Assembly (NCBI RefSeq): GCF_001661345.1 | Contig: NW_017962913.1 | Location: 2,740,694-2,804,693, forward strand | Direction: 5' to 3' | Length of the DNA: 64,000 nt | DNA from: Ascoidea rubescens DSM 1968 | Lineage: Eukaryota; Ascomycota; Saccharomycetes; Ascoideales; Ascoideaceae | Part shown: piece by piece, positions 61,000 through 64,000 of the stretch | Layout: each line of letters opens with the position of its first letter | Numbering within the stretch: position 1 is the stretch's first letter | The notes under the pieces: model-generated | The model's database searches: none | What the model saw: the letters and a program-made list of their open reading frames with translations, nothing else | What the model was told of the DNA's origin: nothing | Made by a program: the position numbers and the translations under genes

Positions 61000-61322
61000 T
61001 GGAGTTGTTGAAATATATTAAAAAGAATAAACTCTTCAAAGGAAGCTATTTTAAACAGCATTTTCTGTTCAAGAGCATCGTCCAAAAAAAGCTGCGGTGG
61101 TCAGCCGGCAACGGATAAAAATTCCAGTGCACGTGCCGTAGAAAATGGCTATGGCCTCGTTCGGCCCGGAAGCAGAAGCAGAAGTAGCACAGGAAGCCGA
61201 AAGAGAAGAATGTGTGAATTAATTATATAGAATTAAACAGTTATAAAAACACATGAAAAAAAACAACATAAATGATGATTAGAATATATCGTAGGGATGA
61301 ATATTGATACGGATTAAACAGT
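61000..61322. promoter_or_regulatory. GDT1 promoter and NDUFV1 3' flank
   Basis: No gene is seen. A small GC-rich patch at about 61085-61200 carries GTGCACGTGCCG (CACGTG near 61130), about 130 bases upstream of GDT1. The rest is AT-rich. Confidence 0.5.
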
Positions 61323-62834
61323 CTAGTGTTCATGAGGTACGTGGGACCCAACCACTTTTCCATTTCTAACATCAGAGCCTGGTTCCCAACCACCATACGA
61401 TACTGATGAGCCTATGTTTTCTTCGAATTTTTTGAATTTAGCAATCATTTCTGGTTTGAATTGTCTGATCAAACCTTGCACTGGCCAAGCAGCGGCATCA
61501 CCCAAAGCACAGATAGTATGGCCTTCAATTTCCTTTGATAATTCCCAAATCATGTCGATTTCCCTTTCGGAGCCTTGACCATTGACAAATCTTCTCATCA
61601 TTTTGTCTAACCAAGTAGTACCTTCACGACATGGAGTACATTGGCCACAACTTTCATGTTTATAAAAAGCACTCAATCTTTGAATGGCTCTAACAACGTC
61701 GGTTTGTTTGTTCATAACAATAACTGCTGCAGTACCTAAACCGGAACCAACATCCTTCAATGCGTCATAATCCATCAAGACATCTTCACAGACATGTTTT
61801 GGTAATATTGGAACGGATGAACCACCGGGAATAATACCTAATAAATTGTCCCATCCACCTTTGATACCTCCACAGTGCTTTTCTAACAAATACTTTAAAG
61901 GTATTGACATTTCTTCTTCAACAACACATGGGTTATTAACATGGCCCGAAATACCATACAATTTGATACCAGAGTTTCTTGGTCTACCAAAGGATTCAAA
62001 CCATTCAGGTCCACGTCTTAAAATGGTTGGAGCTACTGCAACAGTTTCAACATTTGCAACAGTAGATGGTCTACCAAATAAACCAACACCAGCAGGAAAT
62101 GGAGGTTTTAATCTTGGTTTACCAGCTTTACCTTCTAAACTTTCGATTAAAGCGGTTTCTTCACCACAGACATAGGCACCCATACCTCTATGGACATAAA
62201 CGTCAAAGTCGTAACCTGAACCACAGGCATTTTTTCCTATAAAGCCAGCTTTATAAGCTTCATTTATAGCATTTTGTAAAGCACAGGCTTCATTGTAAAA
62301 TTCACCTCTAATATAAATATAGGCGGCATTGGCATTCATTCCTCTACCTGCTAATAAACAACCCTCGATTAATTTGTGGGGATCCTTTCTCATGATTTCT
62401 CTATCTTTACAGGTACCAGGTTCACCTTCATCGGCATTGACAACCAAATATCTTGGACCTACATTTTTTTCCCAGCCTGGAGGGTTCATGAAGGACCATT
62501 TCAAGCCAGATGGAAAACCTGCACCACCTCTTCCTCTCAAACCAGATCTTTTCATATTATCGATGATCCACGCATCACCTTTAAGGATGATTTCCTTGGT
62601 CTTATACCAATCACCCATTTTCATTGCACTTTTTAAATCGGCACCATAATTGCTATAAATGTTTTGGAAAATTCTGTCGCTATCCTTTAAATCCCCATAT
62701 TGACGTGGAGGAGGAGTCTGAGATGGGTCACCAGCAGCGGTCGCCAAAGTTCTTATGGTGTTAATTGAGCATTTCAAAGAAGTCGAGGATGTGGATTTTA
62801 AAGCAAACGATTTTGCTATTGAGTTTTGTATCAT
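61323..62834 (-). CDS. NDUFV1: Respiratory complex I 51 kDa subunit (NDUFV1/NUBM)
   Basis: This subunit binds NADH, FMN and the 4Fe-4S cluster N3, at the entry point of electrons into complex I. Of 503 residues, 1-35 form a presequence. The glycine-rich flavin/NADH part includes [11 protein letters not shown] at 100-110, [18 protein letters not shown] and [17 protein letters not shown]. The cluster ligands are the three Cys of [14 protein letters not shown] and the later [14 protein letters not shown]. Length and motifs are those of the family, and all ligands are present. Start ATG at 62832-62834. Saccharomyces and relatives lack complex I, so this gene excludes that lineage. Confidence 0.97.
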   Translation of the reverse strand: MIQNSIAKSFALKSTSSTSLKCSINTIRTLATAAGDPSQTPPPRQYGDLKDSDRIFQNIYSNYGADLKSAMKMGDWYKTKEIILKGDAWIIDNMKRSGLRGRGGAGFPSGLKWSFMNPPGWEKNVGPRYLVVNADEGEPGTCKDREIMRKDPHKLIEGCLLAGRGMNANAAYIYIRGEFYNEACALQNAINEAYKAGFIGKNACGSGYDFDVYVHRGMGAYVCGEETALIESLEGKAGKPRLKPPFPAGVGLFGRPSTVANVETVAVAPTILRRGPEWFESFGRPRNSGIKLYGISGHVNNPCVVEEEMSIPLKYLLEKHCGGIKGGWDNLLGIIPGGSSVPILPKHVCEDVLMDYDALKDVGSGLGTAAVIVMNKQTDVVRAIQRLSAFYKHESCGQCTPCREGTTWLDKMMRRFVNGQGSEREIDMIWELSKEIEGHTICALGDAAAWPVQGLIRQFKPEMIAKFKKFEENIGSSVSYGGWEPGSDVRNGKVVGSHVPHEH

Positions 62835-63291
62835 TGTGGAAAAATATAGAAAAATGTAACAAATATAATGGATATATCAGCAATATCCAGTGGGACAAAC
62901 TATGAATCAAGCCTGAAAGTATAGATAATAAATCCCAAATTATTGCCAGTTAAATTGCCAGATTCCTGTCGACAAACTGTATTGGAAATTGCAGATTTGA
63001 TATCCCACTTGAATAATCACTAAAAACTGACCGCTGATTGGTTTTCCTCAAAACGGCTGCTGACCTCAGAGCTGAGTCAGCATGCTTAGTCATGTATTTA
63101 CTAAGCGCATAAATCACGCTTAGTTAAGTACACGTGCTGCACGACCGGCTTTAGGTCTGAAAAAGCCTGTGGGCTTGGAAAGTTGGAAGAAGACAGTTGA
63201 GCACCAACTGAAAAGCATCTCAAGAGACAGCATCTATGATCTATGTAGCTTGCAGGAGTTAATACACTGCTTCTTCTTGTCCATACTCGCC
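62835..63291. promoter_or_regulatory. Divergent NDUFV1/TMEM115 promoter
   Basis: No gene is seen. Motifs: the 11-bp palindrome GCTGAGTCAGC at 63071-63081 (AP-1/MARE type), the inverted repeat CTAAGCG 63101-63107 with CGCTTAG 63117-63123, and CACGTG at 63131-63136. They lie within 70 bases, roughly midway between the two start codons. Confidence 0.6.
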
Positions 63292-64000
63292 ATGTCCAGT
63301 CTAGCAAAGCTCTACAAGTTCAATCTTCCACCAGTGACCAAGATCTCGTTGTTCTCCTTGTTGACACTCTCATCTTTCACTTTGTATTTGAAGATCCACA
63401 TTTTGAACAATGCTCAACACCAACAGAGTGACCAAAATGAGATCAAATCAGTCAATGATATCTTCATTCCCTTTTTTGAATTGATTCCCTCCTCTGTCAT
63501 CAAGAATCCATGGGTATTGGTTCTATCAACCTTTGTTGAATCTACCTTTTTAGGGGGGTTGATTAATGCATTAAATATCATGATCAGTTTCAAATATTTT
63601 GAGAGAATTTGGGGAGGTAAAGAGTTACTCAAATTCAATTTAATAATATCTTTTTTCACCAATCTATTCACCTCATTAATTGTCATATCACTTACTTTAC
63701 TCATTTCCAATTCCTCTGATGACAGCAATAACATCTTAAATAAAAACTATGGTGGTGTCTTTACTCTATTATTAAGTTATCTAGTCAGCTTCAAGCAACT
63801 AATTCCCGAACACAATTTGGTTTTCTTTAAGGGATTGATATTTGTTCGAATTAAACATCTACCATTTGTAGTCCTAAACTTATTAATCATAGTATCAATC
63901 ATTAATAAGTCTTACTATCCTGGTTTAAATTCAATTTTTTCGTTCTTCTTTTCATGGTTCTACCTAAGATTTCATCAGTCAATTATATTAGATCCTTTAT
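63292..64000 (+). CDS. TMEM115/YOL107W-type rhomboid-like membrane protein (3' part outside window)
   Basis: From ATG 63292 (MSSLAKLYKFNLPPVTKISL) the frame stays open to the window end, about 236 residues. Several hydrophobic segments alternate with polar loops. IKNPWVLVLSTFVESTFLGG, then FKYFERIWGGKELLKF, and later YGGVFTLLLSYLVSFKQLIP and FSFFFSWFYLRFHQS fit the TMEM115 family: Golgi proteins related to rhomboids but lacking catalytic residues, linked to retrograde traffic. The conserved W-G-x-x-E core is visible. The C-terminal portion is missing. Yeast YOL107W is the likely counterpart, from memory. Confidence 0.82.
   Translation, partial: MSSLAKLYKFNLPPVTKISLFSLLTLSSFTLYLKIHILNNAQHQQSDQNEIKSVNDIFIPFFELIPSSVIKNPWVLVLSTFVESTFLGGLINALNIMISFKYFERIWGGKELLKFNLIISFFTNLFTSLIVISLTLLISNSSDDSNNILNKNYGGVFTLLLSYLVSFKQLIPEHNLVFFKGLIFVRIKHLPFVVLNLLIIVSIINKSYYPGLNSIFSFFFSWFYLRFHQSIILDPL

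Noticed and set aside
1-64000. tRNA, rRNA and CRISPR arrays
   Set aside because: I looked for B-box (GGTTCGAATCC-like) sequences, conserved rRNA segments and spaced repeats. Nothing convincing was found by eye; a covariance-model scan would be decisive.
1-64000. LTR elements, integrated viral genes or intact transposons
   Set aside because: No reverse transcriptase, integrase, capsid or DDE transposase motif and no long terminal repeats were seen. The psq/CENP-B-like gene is the only transposase-related trace, and it has no ends or catalytic domain.

Overview
This is nuclear DNA from a budding yeast (Saccharomycotina). The evidence is dense intron-poor genes, poly-Asn tracts, AT-rich spacers, yeast-type splice signals (GTACGT or GTATGT, TACTAAC, TATAG), and typical yeast genes: a Myo2-type myosin V, Snc-type R-SNARE, Drs2 flippase, Sec53, Tos1 and Ppz. 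It is not a Saccharomyces relative, because it encodes the 51 kDa subunit of respiratory complex I, lost in that lineage, and an LCCL-domain membrane protein. CTG codons look strongly avoided: a by-eye pass over the 1,655-codon myosin gene found none in frame. That fits a CUG-reassigned or CUG-ambiguous yeast (for example the Ascoidea/Saccharomycopsis group), but this is inference and the species is not shown by the sequence.

Layout. 0-10 kb, all on the minus strand: ELP3 (cut by the window edge), GCV3, TOS1 and a PPZ-type phosphatase. 10-14.2 kb: a long spacer, then a small zinc-ribbon gene that converges on a zinc-finger/coiled-coil gene, the two sharing a TTAA at their stops. 14.7-26 kb: MYO2 and a SNC-type synaptobrevin diverge from a GC-rich promoter, and DRS2 follows. 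26.7-34 kb: a tail-anchored-looking unknown, RPL10 (two introns, start codon split by the first), SEC53, FMP32 and ADE17. 34-35.4 kb: a decayed GPI-type yapsin aspartyl protease. 35.4-49 kb: a mitochondrial protein of uncertain family, an SFB3/LST1-type Sec24 paralogue, a divergent ferrochelatase, the LCCL protein and a rhodanese-PTP phosphatase. 49-53 kb is gene-poor: a possible tiny spliced gene, a small ORF, a 21-bp minisatellite containing an unresolved base, and a frameshifted F-box/LRR gene. 53.6-64 kb: a psq/CENP-B-like DNA-binding protein with a huge Asn-rich tail, a mitochondrial PDH-kinase-type protein, an LRR relic, GDT1, the complex I NDUFV1 subunit and a TMEM115-like gene cut by the window end.

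Themes. Several genes serve secretion and Golgi traffic (MYO2, SNC, DRS2, SFB3, GDT1, the TMEM115-like gene, SEC53). Another set serves mitochondria (GCV3, FMP32, the PDH kinase, NDUFV1, the 37.3 kb protein, and ferrochelatase if imported). They are not arranged in operons. Many spacers that hold promoters contain a GC-rich island of a few hundred bases, often with CACGTG, CCAAT, TGAGTCA or inverted-repeat motifs, inside an otherwise AT-rich genome. Asn-rich insertions occur even inside catalytic domains (myosin loop 1, the PTP domain, the kinase domain) and as long tails (PPZ, the psq protein). I saw no tRNA, rRNA, CRISPR array, LTR element or intact transposon.
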